A stretch of DNA of 64,000 nucleotides from Fibrisoma limi BUZ 3 (GCF_000296815.2 NZ_CAIT01000010.1:62001-126000), one strand, 5' to 3'; positions 8,565 to 18,322 are shown, numbered from the stretch's first letter. Program-made: numbers and translations. Notes: generated by a model from the letters alone, not told the origin.

Positions 8565-10031
8565 ATGCATAAGATAAATACCCTAAGCCGATTCGCTCTG
8601 CTTGCGGCATTAGTCACCTTTACAACGTGTTCGCGTAACCCCGTCACGGGTAAGCGGGAAGTGATTCTAATGTCGAAAGAGCAGGAAATTGCCCTTGGTC
8701 AGGAGTCGCACCCAACCGTGGTTTCCAGCATGGGTTTATACGAAGACAAACGCCTGCAGGACTTTATCAATGAAAAAGGAAAGGCGATGGCCCGTATTTC
8801 GCACCGGCCCGATCTGCCGTATCAGTTCTACATTGTCGATTCGCCGGTCGTAAATGCGTTTGCTGTGCCGGGTGGCTACGTATATTTTACGCGGGGCATT
8901 ATGGCGCATTTTAATAACGAGGCTGAGTTTGCCGGGGTGCTGGGCCATGAGATTGGGCACATTACCGCACGGCATTCGGCCCGCCAGCAAAGCAAGCAAT
9001 TGTTCGGTACGGGCGCGCTGGTGCTCGGTTCAGTCTTGTTTGATAAGACCGGTCAGTTGACCGAACTGGCCTCTCAAGGTTTGCAGTTGGCCTTACTGGG
9101 TTATAGCCGCGCCCACGAGTCGGAGTCGGATGAGATTGGTGTAGAGTATTCCAGCAAGATCGGTTACGACGCTCGTGAAATGGCTGATTTCTTCGGTACG
9201 ATCAAGCGGATCCAGGAAAGCTCAGGGCAGGCCGTTCCCCAATTCATGTCGACGCACCCTGATCCGGGTAACCGCAACAAGCGCGTGTTGGAACTCGCGC
9301 AGCAGTATCAGACCAAAAATCCGGGTAGTTACCAGGTCGACCGTGACTCATACCTACGGATGATTGACGGGATCGTTTTTGGGGAAGATCCTAAACAGGG
9401 GTTTGTGGAGAACGCTATATTTTACCACCCCCAGCTCAAATTTCAGTTTCCCGTACCGAACGGGTGGCAGCACCAGAACTCACCGAGCCAGTTTCAGATG
9501 GCGGCTAAGGACGGAAAGTCGGCGATGATTTTAATGCTGGCAAAAGGCAATTCGCTCGACGAAGCTGCACAAAACACAGTCCAGCAATTTGGACTTCGCG
9601 TGCTGGAAAACCAGCGCACTACCATCAACGGAAATCCGGCCTACGTGCTTATCTCGCAACAGCAGCCTCAGCAGGGCCAGCAACAGACGCAAAGTACACA
9701 AAACGCATTACAGATTGCGTCGTGGCTGATTCAATACAACGGTACTATTTATGCCTTGCACGGACTGGCGGCTGCTCAGGGATTCAACGGTCCGTTTCGG
9801 ACGTTCCAGCAGGTGGCCGGCGGATTCCGGCAACTGACTGACCCGGATAAGTTGAACCGTCAGCCCGAACGCGTACGGGTGAAAAACGCTCCCCGCGACG
9901 GTACGTTTCGAGAAGTCATGACAGCGCTTGGAATGCCTGCCAATCGCCTGGAAGAGTTAGGGACACTCAACAGCTTACGGGCTGACGATCGCGTGGCGCG
10001 AGGTACTATGGTAAAGATTATTACCCGCTAG
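8565..10031 (+). CDS. M48-family metalloprotease lipoprotein
   Basis: Zinc peptidase of 488 residues resembling BepA/YfgC and Oma1-like proteases that police outer-membrane protein assembly. Zinc ligands are HEIGH (128-132) and the third ligand in ESESDE (185-190). The N-terminus has a hydrophobic stretch ending T-F-T-T-C (Cys22), a plausible lipobox, followed by SRNPVTGK, which is common in these proteases. Residues about 440-488 (TFREVMTALGMPANRLEEL then NSLRADDRVARGTMVKIIT) look like a LysM-type domain, giving a peptidoglycan-directed tail. A glutamine-rich patch lies near residues 360-380. It is monocistronic, ending at a long hairpin. Confidence 0.9.
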   Translation: MHKINTLSRFALLAALVTFTTCSRNPVTGKREVILMSKEQEIALGQESHPTVVSSMGLYEDKRLQDFINEKGKAMARISHRPDLPYQFYIVDSPVVNAFAVPGGYVYFTRGIMAHFNNEAEFAGVLGHEIGHITARHSARQQSKQLFGTGALVLGSVLFDKTGQLTELASQGLQLALLGYSRAHESESDEIGVEYSSKIGYDAREMADFFGTIKRIQESSGQAVPQFMSTHPDPGNRNKRVLELAQQYQTKNPGSYQVDRDSYLRMIDGIVFGEDPKQGFVENAIFYHPQLKFQFPVPNGWQHQNSPSQFQMAAKDGKSAMILMLAKGNSLDEAAQNTVQQFGLRVLENQRTTINGNPAYVLISQQQPQQGQQQTQSTQNALQIASWLIQYNGTIYALHGLAAAQGFNGPFRTFQQVAGGFRQLTDPDKLNRQPERVRVKNAPRDGTFREVMTALGMPANRLEELGTLNSLRADDRVARGTMVKIITR

Positions 10032-10033
10032 GT

Positions 10034-10085
10034 ATAGGGCAATCAGATCGATGAAGAACAGGCGTCATCGGTCTGATTGCCCTAT
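10034..10085. terminator. Long bidirectional hairpin terminator
   Basis: About 20 bp of stem with a single mismatch or wobble (10034-10053 paired with 10065-10085) separates the convergent M48 and DUF6265 genes. There is no long T-run, but position and symmetry fit a shared terminator. Confidence 0.7.
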
Positions 10086-10087
10086 GG

Positions 10088-10585
10088 TTACTGAGCCCGA
10101 TAAAATACGAACAGGTCGTTGAAGGCCCAGTTGCCATCTTTAGGTTGTCCGCGCCGGATGACGAGTTGGTCAGGACCGCGCTTTTCGTAGATAATCCGAA
10201 TCGACCCGTCTTCTTTTTCAAAAAGAGCCTGGTCTTTTTTCGCTTCAATAAACTTGTACCGATCGGATTTGTCCTTCTCTTCAACCCCGATCAGGCCCGG
10301 TTTGAAGTGTTTAACCATTGCTACCGGCCCTGACGATGTCTGCTCAAACGCAAATAACTCGTAAAGCGTCACCTTGTCATCTTTCATCATTCGGATGAAG
10401 CCCACTATGTTGTCGCCGGCGGGGGCGGTCCAGTTTGCTTCAATCGGGCCACCGTTGTACGTTCCCAGCCAGTGACCAGCCAGAAAGTTGACGTCGTTGA
10501 GTGAGCCGGTTTTCGGCTGGCTTTGGCCAGAGGCAGCGATGGCGAGAACGTAGTAAAAAATAAAAAGGGATACGAGGGTTTTCAT
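10088..10585 (-). CDS. DUF6265-like secreted protein
   Basis: Protein of 165 residues with a signal peptide (MKTLVSLFIFYYVLAIAASG, then QS). The mature part begins with LNDVNFLAGHWLGTYNGGPIE in overlapping pieces (NFLAGHW, GPIEANW) and continues with GDNIVGFIRMM and LYELFAFE, the pattern of the DUF6265 lipocalin-like family. No reaction is known. Its stop lies directly at the shared terminator with the M48 gene, and it is downstream of the M28 peptidase on the same strand with a 63-base gap, so both may be co-transcribed. Confidence 0.75.
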   Translation of the reverse strand: MKTLVSLFIFYYVLAIAASGQSQPKTGSLNDVNFLAGHWLGTYNGGPIEANWTAPAGDNIVGFIRMMKDDKVTLYELFAFEQTSSGPVAMVKHFKPGLIGVEEKDKSDRYKFIEAKKDQALFEKEDGSIRIIYEKRGPDQLVIRRGQPKDGNWAFNDLFVFYRAQ

Positions 10586-10648
10586 GGATCAGAATAGTTG
10601 GTACTACGAGAAGGGCAAAACTAGTGGTCTTTACTTGCAAATAACTTA

Positions 10649-12013
10649 CTACAAGCCATATTGATCAACCAGATAAACGATGGCCGCCATGGAGGCCGCC
10701 CCCAGGTCCAGTTCCCGTTTATTGACGGCTTCAAAACGGTCGATGCCCGTATGGTGGTAATCGAAGTACCGCTGCGAATCGGGCTTGAAGCCAAACAGAA
10801 CCGTACCTGACTGGGCGAGCGGACCAATATCAGCTCCGCCACCCCCAGGGCCAATCTCATGGAGGCCATACGGAGCCAGCAAGCTTTTCCATTGCGACAC
10901 TTTGGCCTTCTGCTCGGACGTTCCGACCACTCCAAAACCGCGGGGAGTGAAGCCGCCGTTGTCTGATTCAACAGCCGCTATGTGTTTCTCGCTGTTCTTT
11001 TTTGCGTAGTCGGCATAGCCAATACCACCCCGCAGTCCGTTTTCTTCGTTCATGAACATTACCGCCCGGATCGTCCGCTTAGGTTTAATACCGAGGGCTT
11101 TCATCATCCGCAATACCTCGATAGACTGAACGCAGCCAGCTCCGTCGTCGTGGGCACCTTCTGCCAAATCCCACGAATCAAGATGCCCGCCGACTACGAT
11201 GATTTCGTCCGGCTTCTCGGAGCCTTTAATTTCACCCACTACGTTGTAAGACTTAGCATCGGGGAGGCTCTGGCAATTTTGTTTAAAATAGAACGTAAGA
11301 TTCGGGTCTTCGCTGAGCAGCCGGCTCAGTTCATTAGCGCCGTTGGTACTGATGGCAGCCGTCGGAATAAGCGGCACACCAGCGCCGTAGCGCATGCTGC
11401 CCGTATGCGGATTATCGTCCTGGGCCGTCGTCATTGAGCGAATGATAGCGCCTACAGCACCAAATTTTGCTGCAAACGTAGCGCCATTGGCTCGCTGATC
11501 GACCGCTCCACCGTAGGCCTCGAAGGTGTTTAGCTTCGTAGGGTCCATGGGTCGATTGAAGAACACAATTTTACCTTTGATCTTATCGGCTCCCAGTGCC
11601 TCCAGCTCTTTGACGTTTTTTACCTCAACTACGCCAGCTTCGATGCCCTTGGGAGGAGTGGCTACCGAACCGCCCAAGGCAGCGATCGGTACGGTTAGTT
11701 TCCGCTTCCCCGTCCGAATGTAGGCTTCTTCTTTTGGGCCGCGCTCCCAGTGTGGTACCATTACTTCCTGCAGAAACACCCGGTCGAACCCTTCTTTTTC
11801 CATGGTCTGTTTAGCCCACTCGACCGCTTTCTGGGCTCCCGGTGAACCGCTGAGTCGTGGACCGACCTGTTTCGTAAGCTGCCGGAGCCATTCGTAGGAT
11901 TTGCCGTTAGTAAGCGTTTCATTGAACAGACTGCGGATAGCAACCGAGTCGGGCGATTGAGCCAGTAAGGTGGTGGATAATACGGCTAGACTAAACGAAA
12001 GCGTAATCTTCAT
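10649..12013 (-). CDS. Secreted M28-family aminopeptidase/carboxypeptidase
   Basis: Zinc metallopeptidase of 454 residues with signal peptide MKITLSFSLAVLSTTLLAQ. A PA-type insertion lies around residues 120-240. Metal ligands fit M28: His277 in GGHLDSW, Asp289 in AHDDGAG, Glu323/Glu324 in NEENG, Asp351 in ESDNGG and His420 in FDYHHT. The architecture (N-terminal segment, PA domain, peptidase domain) resembles human plasma glutamate carboxypeptidase-like enzymes. It probably works in the periplasm in peptide scavenging. Together with the P1 and M48 proteins it forms a run of three extracytoplasmic peptidases. Confidence 0.92.
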   Translation of the reverse strand: MKITLSFSLAVLSTTLLAQSPDSVAIRSLFNETLTNGKSYEWLRQLTKQVGPRLSGSPGAQKAVEWAKQTMEKEGFDRVFLQEVMVPHWERGPKEEAYIRTGKRKLTVPIAALGGSVATPPKGIEAGVVEVKNVKELEALGADKIKGKIVFFNRPMDPTKLNTFEAYGGAVDQRANGATFAAKFGAVGAIIRSMTTAQDDNPHTGSMRYGAGVPLIPTAAISTNGANELSRLLSEDPNLTFYFKQNCQSLPDAKSYNVVGEIKGSEKPDEIIVVGGHLDSWDLAEGAHDDGAGCVQSIEVLRMMKALGIKPKRTIRAVMFMNEENGLRGGIGYADYAKKNSEKHIAAVESDNGGFTPRGFGVVGTSEQKAKVSQWKSLLAPYGLHEIGPGGGGADIGPLAQSGTVLFGFKPDSQRYFDYHHTGIDRFEAVNKRELDLGAASMAAIVYLVDQYGL

Positions 12014-12234
12014 ACAATGTCAGGTCGTGTTAGTTATCATAAATTCCGCTGAATTTAAGCAGGATGCCTGAAATAGTCGGAACACCGAAAAATTATCGAC
12101 CGGATAATTGAAATTTCCAACGGATCAAACAGCGCATAGGTAACCATAGTTGAACACAGGAAAACTTATTGCTGCCTGGTCGCTATCAGAATGATTGGCT
12201 GGGTGGTATCGTCATTCACTTATCATTGAACGTT

Positions 12235-13209
12235 ATGGCAACTCAATCCATCAGTCACTTTTTTTCAAATCTTTGGGTGCTGCTCAAGGACTCTTACAAT
12301 GGGTTTTTGAATGACCGTTGTCTGAAGTTAAGTGCAGCCCTGGCCTACTATACCGTGTTTTCGCTGGCCCCACTGTTGGTACTGGTGATATCGTTGATCA
12401 GCATTTTTTTGGGTGAAGATGCCATTCAGGGGCAAATCTTCTCTCAAATTAACGGGCTGGTAGGTAACGAAGCCGCCAGGCAGATTCAGGATATGATCAA
12501 AGCCGTAGAACTGTCGGGTAAAACCAATACAGCGCTGGGCATCGGTATCGTAACGCTCGTGGTCGGGGCAACCACTATCTTTATTGAGATTCAGGATTCA
12601 GTGAACCTCATCTGGCGGGTAAAGGCAAAACCGAAACGGGGCTGGCTTAAACTGCTCAAAGACCGGCTGCTGTCCTCCTCGCTGGTCATCAGCCTTGGCT
12701 TTTTGCTGCTGGTATCGCTGATCATCAACGGAGTTGTGCTGGCTCTGAGTGATTTCCTGACACGCTACATTCCGCAGATTGGTGTAATCCTGATCAGCGC
12801 CTTCAACTTTCTGATCAGTACGGCGGTCATTACTACCCTGTTTGGTATCATTTTCAAAGTGCTTCCTGATGCCAAGATCGCCTGGAAGGATGTTCGCTGG
12901 GGTGCCTTCTTTACAGCGCTGCTATTTATGCTGGGCCGCTATCTGATTGGGCTGTACGTTGAGACCACAACAACCAGTTCCGCTTATGGTGCAGCCGGTT
13001 CGCTGATTGTCATTCTTGTCTGGATTTATTACACCGCGGCCATTCTATACTTTGGTGCCGAGTTTACGCAGGCCTATGCCAATCATTTCGGTGTGAGGAT
13101 TGAACCGGCCGACTATGCTGTGTATGTCGAACAGGTTGAACGCGAACGAGACGTATCGATTATTCCAACCGAGCATAAAATTGAAGAGGCACGTAGTAAA
13201 GAACGGTAA
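12235..13209 (+). CDS. YihY/BrkB-family membrane protein
   Basis: Inner-membrane protein of 324 residues with about six hydrophobic segments. The conserved features are LSAALAYYTVFSLAPLLVLV near the N-terminus, SVNLIWRVK-type residues in the loop, and the C-terminal SAYGAAGSLIVILVWIYYTA with GAEFTQAYA. Formerly called ribonuclease BN, members are now treated as transporters or envelope proteins of unknown substrate. I chose ATG 12235; an in-frame ATG at 12169 would add a poorly conserved extension. It is divergent from the M28 peptidase and upstream of the chaperone pair. Confidence 0.9.
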   Translation: MATQSISHFFSNLWVLLKDSYNGFLNDRCLKLSAALAYYTVFSLAPLLVLVISLISIFLGEDAIQGQIFSQINGLVGNEAARQIQDMIKAVELSGKTNTALGIGIVTLVVGATTIFIEIQDSVNLIWRVKAKPKRGWLKLLKDRLLSSSLVISLGFLLLVSLIINGVVLALSDFLTRYIPQIGVILISAFNFLISTAVITTLFGIIFKVLPDAKIAWKDVRWGAFFTALLFMLGRYLIGLYVETTTTSSAYGAAGSLIVILVWIYYTAAILYFGAEFTQAYANHFGVRIEPADYAVYVEQVERERDVSIIPTEHKIEEARSKER

Positions 13210-13313
13210 GGTAGGGGAAGTTTGTTTATACAATGGGTTGGTTTTAAGGGGCTATCCCCTACTAGACCAACACCATGTAAAAACCGTACAACCAGAATTT
13301 ACAACTGCCTCAA

Positions 13314-14219
13314 ATGGACTTTATTGATTACTACAGTGTCCTGGGCGTACCGAAAACGGCGTCGGAGGACGACATAAAAAAAGCGTATCGGAAACTGGCC
13401 CGGAAGCACCATCCGGACCTGAATCCGAATGACCCGGAAGCTCACAAAAAATTCCAGCAGATCAACGAGGCCAATGAAGTGCTGACTGATCCGGAAAAGC
13501 GCAAGAAGTACGACCAGTACGGCAAAGACTGGCAGCATGCCGAGCAATTTGAAGAAGCCCGGCGGCAGCAACAGCAACGGCGTTCCTACACACAGGGTTC
13601 TACCGATGAGTTTGACTTCTCGGAGGGATTCGGCGGGGCCGACTTCTCGGATTTCTTCTCGTCGCTGTTTGGGCAGGAGGCCGGGGCAGGGCGCGGTCGG
13701 CGCGAAACCCGGTATCGCGGCCCGGACTATCAGGCTGAACTGCATCTGAGTCTACGTGATGCGCATGCTACCCACAAACAAACCCTGACCGTTAATGGTA
13801 AAAACATTCGTATCACCGTACTGGCGGGTGTTGAAAACGGGCAGAAGATCAAACTGGCGGGCTACGGCGGCCCCGGCGTGAACGGTGGTCCGGATGGTGA
13901 CCTGTATATTACGTTCGTTATCGCCGACGATCCACGCTACAAACGGAAAGGAAATGATCTGTACGTTGACGAAGAAATAGACCTGTACACGGCAGTTCTG
14001 GGCGGTGAAAAAATCATCCAAACCTTCGATGGAAAAGTGAAGGTTTCGGTGCCGGCCGGGACGCAGAATGGATCGAAGATAAGGTTAAAAGGCAAAGGGT
14101 TTCCGGTTTACAAACAGGAAGGTGCCTTTGGTGATCTGTACGTGCAGTGGCAGGTAAACTTGCCGACGAATCTGACAGACGAGCAGAAAGAACTATTCCG
14201 GAAATTGGCGGCCCTCTAA
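13314..14219 (+). CDS. cbpA: DnaJ-like co-chaperone, CbpA type
   Basis: Class B J-domain protein of 301 residues. The J-domain covers 1-70 with the HPD tripeptide at 33-35, which stimulates Hsp70 ATPase. A Gly/Phe-rich linker (about 90-125) follows, then two C-terminal beta-barrel substrate-binding domains; the cysteine-rich zinc finger of true DnaJ is absent. It lies 12 bases upstream of a CbpM-like modulator gene, the arrangement known for cbpA-cbpM, which supports the name. The product should deliver clients to DnaK and may associate with the nucleoid. Confidence 0.92.
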   Translation: MDFIDYYSVLGVPKTASEDDIKKAYRKLARKHHPDLNPNDPEAHKKFQQINEANEVLTDPEKRKKYDQYGKDWQHAEQFEEARRQQQQRRSYTQGSTDEFDFSEGFGGADFSDFFSSLFGQEAGAGRGRRETRYRGPDYQAELHLSLRDAHATHKQTLTVNGKNIRITVLAGVENGQKIKLAGYGGPGVNGGPDGDLYITFVIADDPRYKRKGNDLYVDEEIDLYTAVLGGEKIIQTFDGKVKVSVPAGTQNGSKIRLKGKGFPVYKQEGAFGDLYVQWQVNLPTNLTDEQKELFRKLAAL

Positions 14220-14231
14220 CCAATAACTCGT

Positions 14232-14531
14232 ATGGAGACTTTAGTATCGGTCAATGAATTTTGCGTTTACCACCAGGTTGAAGTCAGCTTTGTTTATTTG
14301 CTGGAGCAACGCGGCTTGATACAAACCACTCAGGTCGACCAGTCGGTCTACGTGCATCCTGAATTCGTAGCCCGGCTGGAGAAACTGGTTCGACTGCACC
14401 AGGACCTGGCCGTTCATGCAGACGATCTGGATATTGTGATCAACCTGCTCGATCAATTGGAACACCTGCAGCGTGAGGTTGTTCAGCTACAAAATCGACT
14501 GGCTTTCTATGAGTCAATGACTGAACATTAA
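14232..14531 (+). CDS. cbpM: Chaperone modulator CbpM-like
   Basis: Protein of 99 residues with a MerR-like helix-turn-helix fold: VNEFCVYHQVEVSFVYLLEQ then VDQSVYVHPEFVARLEKLVRLH, followed by a C-terminal helix (LLDQLEHLQREVVQLQNRL). In enterobacteria CbpM binds the J-domain of CbpA and inhibits it. Spacing of 12 bases from cbpA and a terminator directly at its stop show a two-gene unit. Confidence 0.87.
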   Translation: METLVSVNEFCVYHQVEVSFVYLLEQRGLIQTTQVDQSVYVHPEFVARLEKLVRLHQDLAVHADDLDIVINLLDQLEHLQREVVQLQNRLAFYESMTEH

Positions 14532-14570
14532 CCAACGGTTGCAGACAAAACTGCCCGCAACCGTTGGTTA
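14529..14570. terminator. Bidirectional terminator after cbpM
   Basis: A perfect 14-bp stem (14529-14542 with 14557-14570) starts at the cbpM stop codon. It lies between convergent cbpM and the SRPBCC gene. Confidence 0.85.
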
Positions 14571-14578
14571 ATATTCAG

Positions 14579-15061
14579 TTAGGCCATTGCCAACTCCATA
14601 TCCCCCATGTGCTTGTGGCTGGCAAGGTTCCGGCTTTCGAGTAATTGCTTCAAAGCGGCTACATCGTGTCTGATCAGACGGGTAAACAGTTCCGACGTTA
14701 GGGTGGGCAGCAGTTCGTACGTACCTGTCGGTTCAATAGTAAGCTCGTAGGTGAAGTAAGTGTGGTTCCCCACTGGCTCAAACAGGCGCTGTCCCCACAT
14801 GGGCATCGTGGCGTTGGTAGACCGGAAAGTCACCCGGGCGTCGGCTTCAACTGCTTCGATAATCCCCTGAAACGTAAACTGATTACCCAGGTACGTAACG
14901 GTTTCCTGAAATGGCATGTGTTCGACTGGCGAGCCGGAGATGATAGGCCAGCGGGCGCTCAGGCCCGTGCGCCATGCCGAATCGTTGTCAAAGCAACCTG
15001 CAAAAGCAAATACCTCATCGATAGGGCGCTCGATGATCTCGGATACATGAATGCTGATCAT
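14579..15061 (-). CDS. SRPBCC (START-like) family protein
   Basis: Cytoplasmic protein of 160 residues with the helix-grip fold: the start MISIHVSEIIERPIDEVFAF and later FEPVGNHTYFTYELTIEP are typical of the polyketide cyclase/SRPBCC group, which forms a hydrophobic ligand pocket. No catalytic residues can be assigned. It appears monocistronic. The 248-base gap upstream to the esterase terminator shows no gene. Confidence 0.8.
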   Translation of the reverse strand: MISIHVSEIIERPIDEVFAFAGCFDNDSAWRTGLSARWPIISGSPVEHMPFQETVTYLGNQFTFQGIIEAVEADARVTFRSTNATMPMWGQRLFEPVGNHTYFTYELTIEPTGTYELLPTLTSELFTRLIRHDVAALKQLLESRNLASHKHMGDMELAMA

Positions 15062-15251
15062 GTTGAAGGTAGTTTTCTGGTTAAAAGTTATTCGTTGTTT
15101 ACGTTGTTGGTACAGAGGAGGTGAACGAATCGTATGCTAAATTAGGTCGAGTTCAGATGGAAGACTATCGGTAAGTCGTTGAACCGGAACAGGTGACCAA
15201 TGAACTGTAATTAATTGGGTATCAAAGCCTACTTGTGTAATTAGTATTCAT

Positions 15252-15287
15252 AAAAAAACCTGACCAGCCGACCGGTCAGGTTTTTTT
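15252..15287. terminator. Bidirectional-looking terminator of the esterase gene
   Basis: AAAAAAACCTGACC (15252-15265) pairs with GGTCAGGTTTTTTT (15274-15287). It lies 22 bases beyond the stop of the esterase gene, and on that strand ends in a seven-T run. Confidence 0.9.
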
Positions 15288-15309
15288 GCAAAGCTGTTTG
15301 CAAGGAGGC

Positions 15310-16476
15310 TTACTGGAACAGGAGCGGAGCGTATTCACTCAGATACTGTCGCCAGTTGATCCAGGTATGACCGCCGTCTGTTTCCTTGTACTGGTACTTA
15401 ATCTTGTGCTGGTCGAACAGAGCCATGGTTTGTTTACACGATTCCAGCAGAAAATCATCTTTTCCGATCTGGAACAGAAACAGCTTGTTGTTTTTGTTAA
15501 ACGCCGGGTCCTGCAAGGTTTTAGCATAGCGGGTACCGGCTTCATTGGCCGTACCGCCGAAGAAGCCCGAACTGAACACACCAACGTAGCTGAACAACTC
15601 AGGATGCAGCAGGGCTACGTTCAGAGTCTGGATACCGCCCATCGACAAGCCGGCCAACGCTCGTTTGTCGCGCCCCGCCAGCGTACGGTAATTCTTTTCT
15701 ACATAGGGCATCACATCATTAAGCAGCTCGTTAGCAAACATCTCCTGCATCTGTGGAAGCCGCTGCGCAAAGTCGGCCATAGTTGAAGAAGGAGGCATTG
15801 GCATGCTGCCGTTCGGCATGACAACGATCATGGGTTTAGCTTTACCGGCTGCAATCAGGTTATCGAGAATGAAACCGGCCCGGCCGATGGTGTTCCAGCC
15901 TGAATCATCGTCGCCCCCGCCGTGGAGCAGGTAAAATACCGGATACTTGGTTTTGCCCTGCTCGTAACCGGGAGGGGTGTATATATGCATCCGGCGGGGC
16001 GTGGCCAGCGATTTCGATTGATACCAGGCCTGACGTACTTCGCCGTGTGGTACCGGCTGAATTTCTTCGAAGGCGGTTTCCTTGCCGGTTACGGCCATCA
16101 TGTTTTCAAGGCTGCTGATCCCCTGCTTGATAACCGGATTCTTAGGGTCCATAGTCCGGACACCATCGACCGTGAGGGTGTAGCTGTAATAATCCGGCTT
16201 CAGCGGTCCTGTAACTACCGACCAGACGCCCTGTTCGTTTTTGGTCAGGTTGAGCGGTTTGCCTCCGCCCAGGAAATCGCCCGCAACGGTCACTTCGCTG
16301 GCTTTAGGCGCGTAGATGCGAAGGGCTACCCGATTGTCGGCGAGTACCTGCGGAGACCTGAGCGTATCGTTCGGGTTTGGTTGCCGCTGGGGTGCCTGAG
16401 CCATGAGTTTTCCGCCTACCAGTAGCGTGGTCATAAGCAGTGCATTCACGTAGCGCACCCGATGTTTGACTAACAT
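15310..16476 (-). CDS. Secreted Fes-like esterase with N-terminal E-set domain
   Basis: Alpha/beta hydrolase of 388 residues with a signal peptide (through [10 protein letters not shown]). Residues about 45-135 form an Ig-like/CBM48 E-set domain ([21 protein letters not shown]). The catalytic domain has [12 protein letters not shown] (184-194), nucleophile Ser278 in GLSMGG, acid Asp340 or Asp341 in IGKDDFL and His370 in GGHTW. The same order is seen in enterochelin esterases and in CE1 feruloyl/acetyl-xylan esterases; the location outside the cytoplasm and the E-set domain suggest a carbohydrate ester as substrate. It is transcribed alone. Confidence 0.88.
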   Translation of the reverse strand: MLVKHRVRYVNALLMTTLLVGGKLMAQAPQRQPNPNDTLRSPQVLADNRVALRIYAPKASEVTVAGDFLGGGKPLNLTKNEQGVWSVVTGPLKPDYYSYTLTVDGVRTMDPKNPVIKQGISSLENMMAVTGKETAFEEIQPVPHGEVRQAWYQSKSLATPRRMHIYTPPGYEQGKTKYPVFYLLHGGGDDDSGWNTIGRAGFILDNLIAAGKAKPMIVVMPNGSMPMPPSSTMADFAQRLPQMQEMFANELLNDVMPYVEKNYRTLAGRDKRALAGLSMGGIQTLNVALLHPELFSYVGVFSSGFFGGTANEAGTRYAKTLQDPAFNKNNKLFLFQIGKDDFLLESCKQTMALFDQHKIKYQYKETDGGHTWINWRQYLSEYAPLLFQ

Positions 16477-16622
16477 AAGGCTGAAGAGTTAAGGGTTTAC
16501 GTTAAAAAGCAGGTCGTTAGGTATTATACCCATTCTCAAACTGCGGGACACTTTGGATTATATTTTGTTATACTTGCTAATGTAAATACCTGTCCTACTC
16601 TCCACCATGCCGCAACGTTCCT

Positions 16623-17234
16623 ATGGCTTTCTTCAACAAAGGATTTGGGCGCAAACGCGAGTCGGTCGCTAACGACCGGATTCCGCCCGGCCAATACGAA
16701 ACCCGCGACTTTCCTGTGCTGACTGCCGGGCCGACGCCCCGCATTCCACTGACGACCTGGTCGTTCACGCTGGAAGGACTGGTTGAATCCTCAGTCCAGT
16801 TGAACTGGGACCAATTCAACGCCCTGCCGCATCAGTCATTCACAAATGACATTCACTGCGTAACGAAGTGGTCGAAGCTGGATACCCATTGGGAGGGCGT
16901 AAGCATTGATACGTTGCTCGAACAGGTTACACTAAAGCCTGAAGCCCGTTACGTGATGGCCTATTCATACGGCGACTACACCACGAACATTCCGCTCGAC
17001 GATCTGCGAAACGGAAAAGCCTTTGTCGGACTGCGCTACGAAGGATTGCCGCTTGCGCCTGAGCATGGTGGACCTGCCCGGCTGGTAGTGCCGCATCTGT
17101 ACTTCTGGAAAAGTGCCAAATGGATTAAAGGACTGCGGTTTATGGAGCATGACCAACCCGGATTTTGGGAGCGCGGAGGGTATAGTATGTACGGCGATCC
17201 CTGGCGCGAACAACGGTATCGTAGCGACGATTAA
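16623..17234 (+). CDS. Sulfite-oxidase-fold molybdopterin oxidoreductase
   Basis: Protein of 203 residues with the sulfite-oxidase Mo-cofactor domain. The molybdenum-ligating cysteine is Cys79 in NDIHCVTKWSKLDTHWEGV, and downstream LRYEGLPLAPEHGGPARLVVP is the conserved cofactor-binding segment. There is no Tat signal, unlike MsrP or periplasmic sulfite dehydrogenases, and no haem or dimerisation domain, so it should be cytoplasmic. It heads a tight cluster with an FAD/NAD(P) reductase 17 bases downstream, the likely electron partner. The substrate is unknown. Confidence 0.9.
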   Translation: MAFFNKGFGRKRESVANDRIPPGQYETRDFPVLTAGPTPRIPLTTWSFTLEGLVESSVQLNWDQFNALPHQSFTNDIHCVTKWSKLDTHWEGVSIDTLLEQVTLKPEARYVMAYSYGDYTTNIPLDDLRNGKAFVGLRYEGLPLAPEHGGPARLVVPHLYFWKSAKWIKGLRFMEHDQPGFWERGGYSMYGDPWREQRYRSDD

Positions 17235-17251
17235 GCCACTCACCAGACACT

Positions 17252-17992
17252 ATGGAGCGAATTCAGTGGCAGCTTGCACGGGTAAAATCCATCGTGCAGG
17301 AAACGCCCCGTGTAAAAACATTTACGCTAACACTACCGAACTGGATACCCCACCTGCCCGGTCAGCACTACGATCTACGATTAACAGCCGAGGATGGTTA
17401 CCAGGCCCAGCGCAGTTACTCGATTGCATCACCGCCTGAGCAAACGGGCGAAATTGACCTGACTGTCGAATTGATAGACGATGGTGAAGTATCCGCGTAT
17501 TTGCACGAGGGCGTAGCACCCGGCGATCAACTGGAAGTACGGGGGCCTATCGGGGGGTATTTTGTTTGGCAAGACGCCATGAAACACGTGCCGCTTTTGC
17601 TGGTGGCAGGCGGTTCGGGTGTTGTTCCGCTCATGGCCATGCTACGGCACCGGGCAAAAATTGGCGCTACGAATCCAACCCGGCTGCTTTTCAGCGTACG
17701 ATCGGCCGAAGAGGCTATTTACCGGGACGAACTGGAGGAAATGGCCAGGCACGATGCGCAGTTTGACCTGCTACTGACGTTTACCCGCGACGTACCAGTA
17801 GACTGGGCAGGCTACCACCGCCGGATTGACCGGCTGATGCTAACAGAAGTACTACATCGGTTCGAGACCCAACCGCACTGTTTCATCTGCGGGCCAACGC
17901 TGCTGGTTGAACAGGTTGCCAATACGTTGGCCGAGCTGGGCTTATCTGCCGACACGATTCGAACCGAACGCTTTGGACCAACTGGTACGTAA
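17252..17992 (+). CDS. Ferredoxin-reductase-like FAD/NAD(P)H oxidoreductase
   Basis: Protein of 246 residues of the ferredoxin-NADP reductase superfamily. The FAD site is RSYSIASPP (54-62), the nucleotide-binding glycine motif GGSGVVPLMAML lies at 120-131, and CGPTLLVE (213-220) is the NAD(P)-ribose element near the C-terminus. No 2Fe-2S domain is attached. Its place directly after the molybdopterin enzyme suggests that it passes electrons between NAD(P)H and that enzyme. The next gene starts 14 bases after its stop. Confidence 0.9.
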   Translation: MERIQWQLARVKSIVQETPRVKTFTLTLPNWIPHLPGQHYDLRLTAEDGYQAQRSYSIASPPEQTGEIDLTVELIDDGEVSAYLHEGVAPGDQLEVRGPIGGYFVWQDAMKHVPLLLVAGGSGVVPLMAMLRHRAKIGATNPTRLLFSVRSAEEAIYRDELEEMARHDAQFDLLLTFTRDVPVDWAGYHRRIDRLMLTEVLHRFETQPHCFICGPTLLVEQVANTLAELGLSADTIRTERFGPTGT

Positions 17993-18006
17993 AACCAACT
18001 TAGGCC

Positions 18007-18300
18007 ATGAACCCGGAAACCGATACGATAAACGAAGCGCTGCGACTGGATGGCAATGCCGTAGCCGGCGATCTGCAAATGCTCATGGGGTTTGATGTTA
18101 CGTTGCTTCAGGCGCAGTGTGGCCACTGTCAGAACGAAGGTGTATTTGCGTCGCTGGTGGCATATGTCAGAGGGCCGGGGATTGTACTGCGCTGCCCCAC
18201 CTGCGAAGGGCTGGTCCTTCAGATTGTGAAAACGCCTACGTCGATCATCGTGAATCTGGAAGGAATGGCCCGTAGCGTTATGTACTTACCAATGAGTTGA
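18007..18300 (+). CDS. DUF6510-like zinc-ribbon protein
   Basis: Protein of 97 residues with two cysteine pairs, C38-x2-C41 and C63-x2-C66, that fit a zinc ribbon or rubredoxin-like knuckle. The N-terminal LRLDGNAVAGDLQMLMGFDVT and the C-terminal MARSVMYLP agree with the DUF6510 family as I know it, whose genes tend to accompany molybdopterin/flavin oxidoreductases. It may be a structural partner of the two upstream enzymes; this is inferred from spacing only. Confidence 0.75.
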   Translation: MNPETDTINEALRLDGNAVAGDLQMLMGFDVTLLQAQCGHCQNEGVFASLVAYVRGPGIVLRCPTCEGLVLQIVKTPTSIIVNLEGMARSVMYLPMS

Positions 18301-18322
18301 ATCACGTTAGCTTAGTTCTTGT

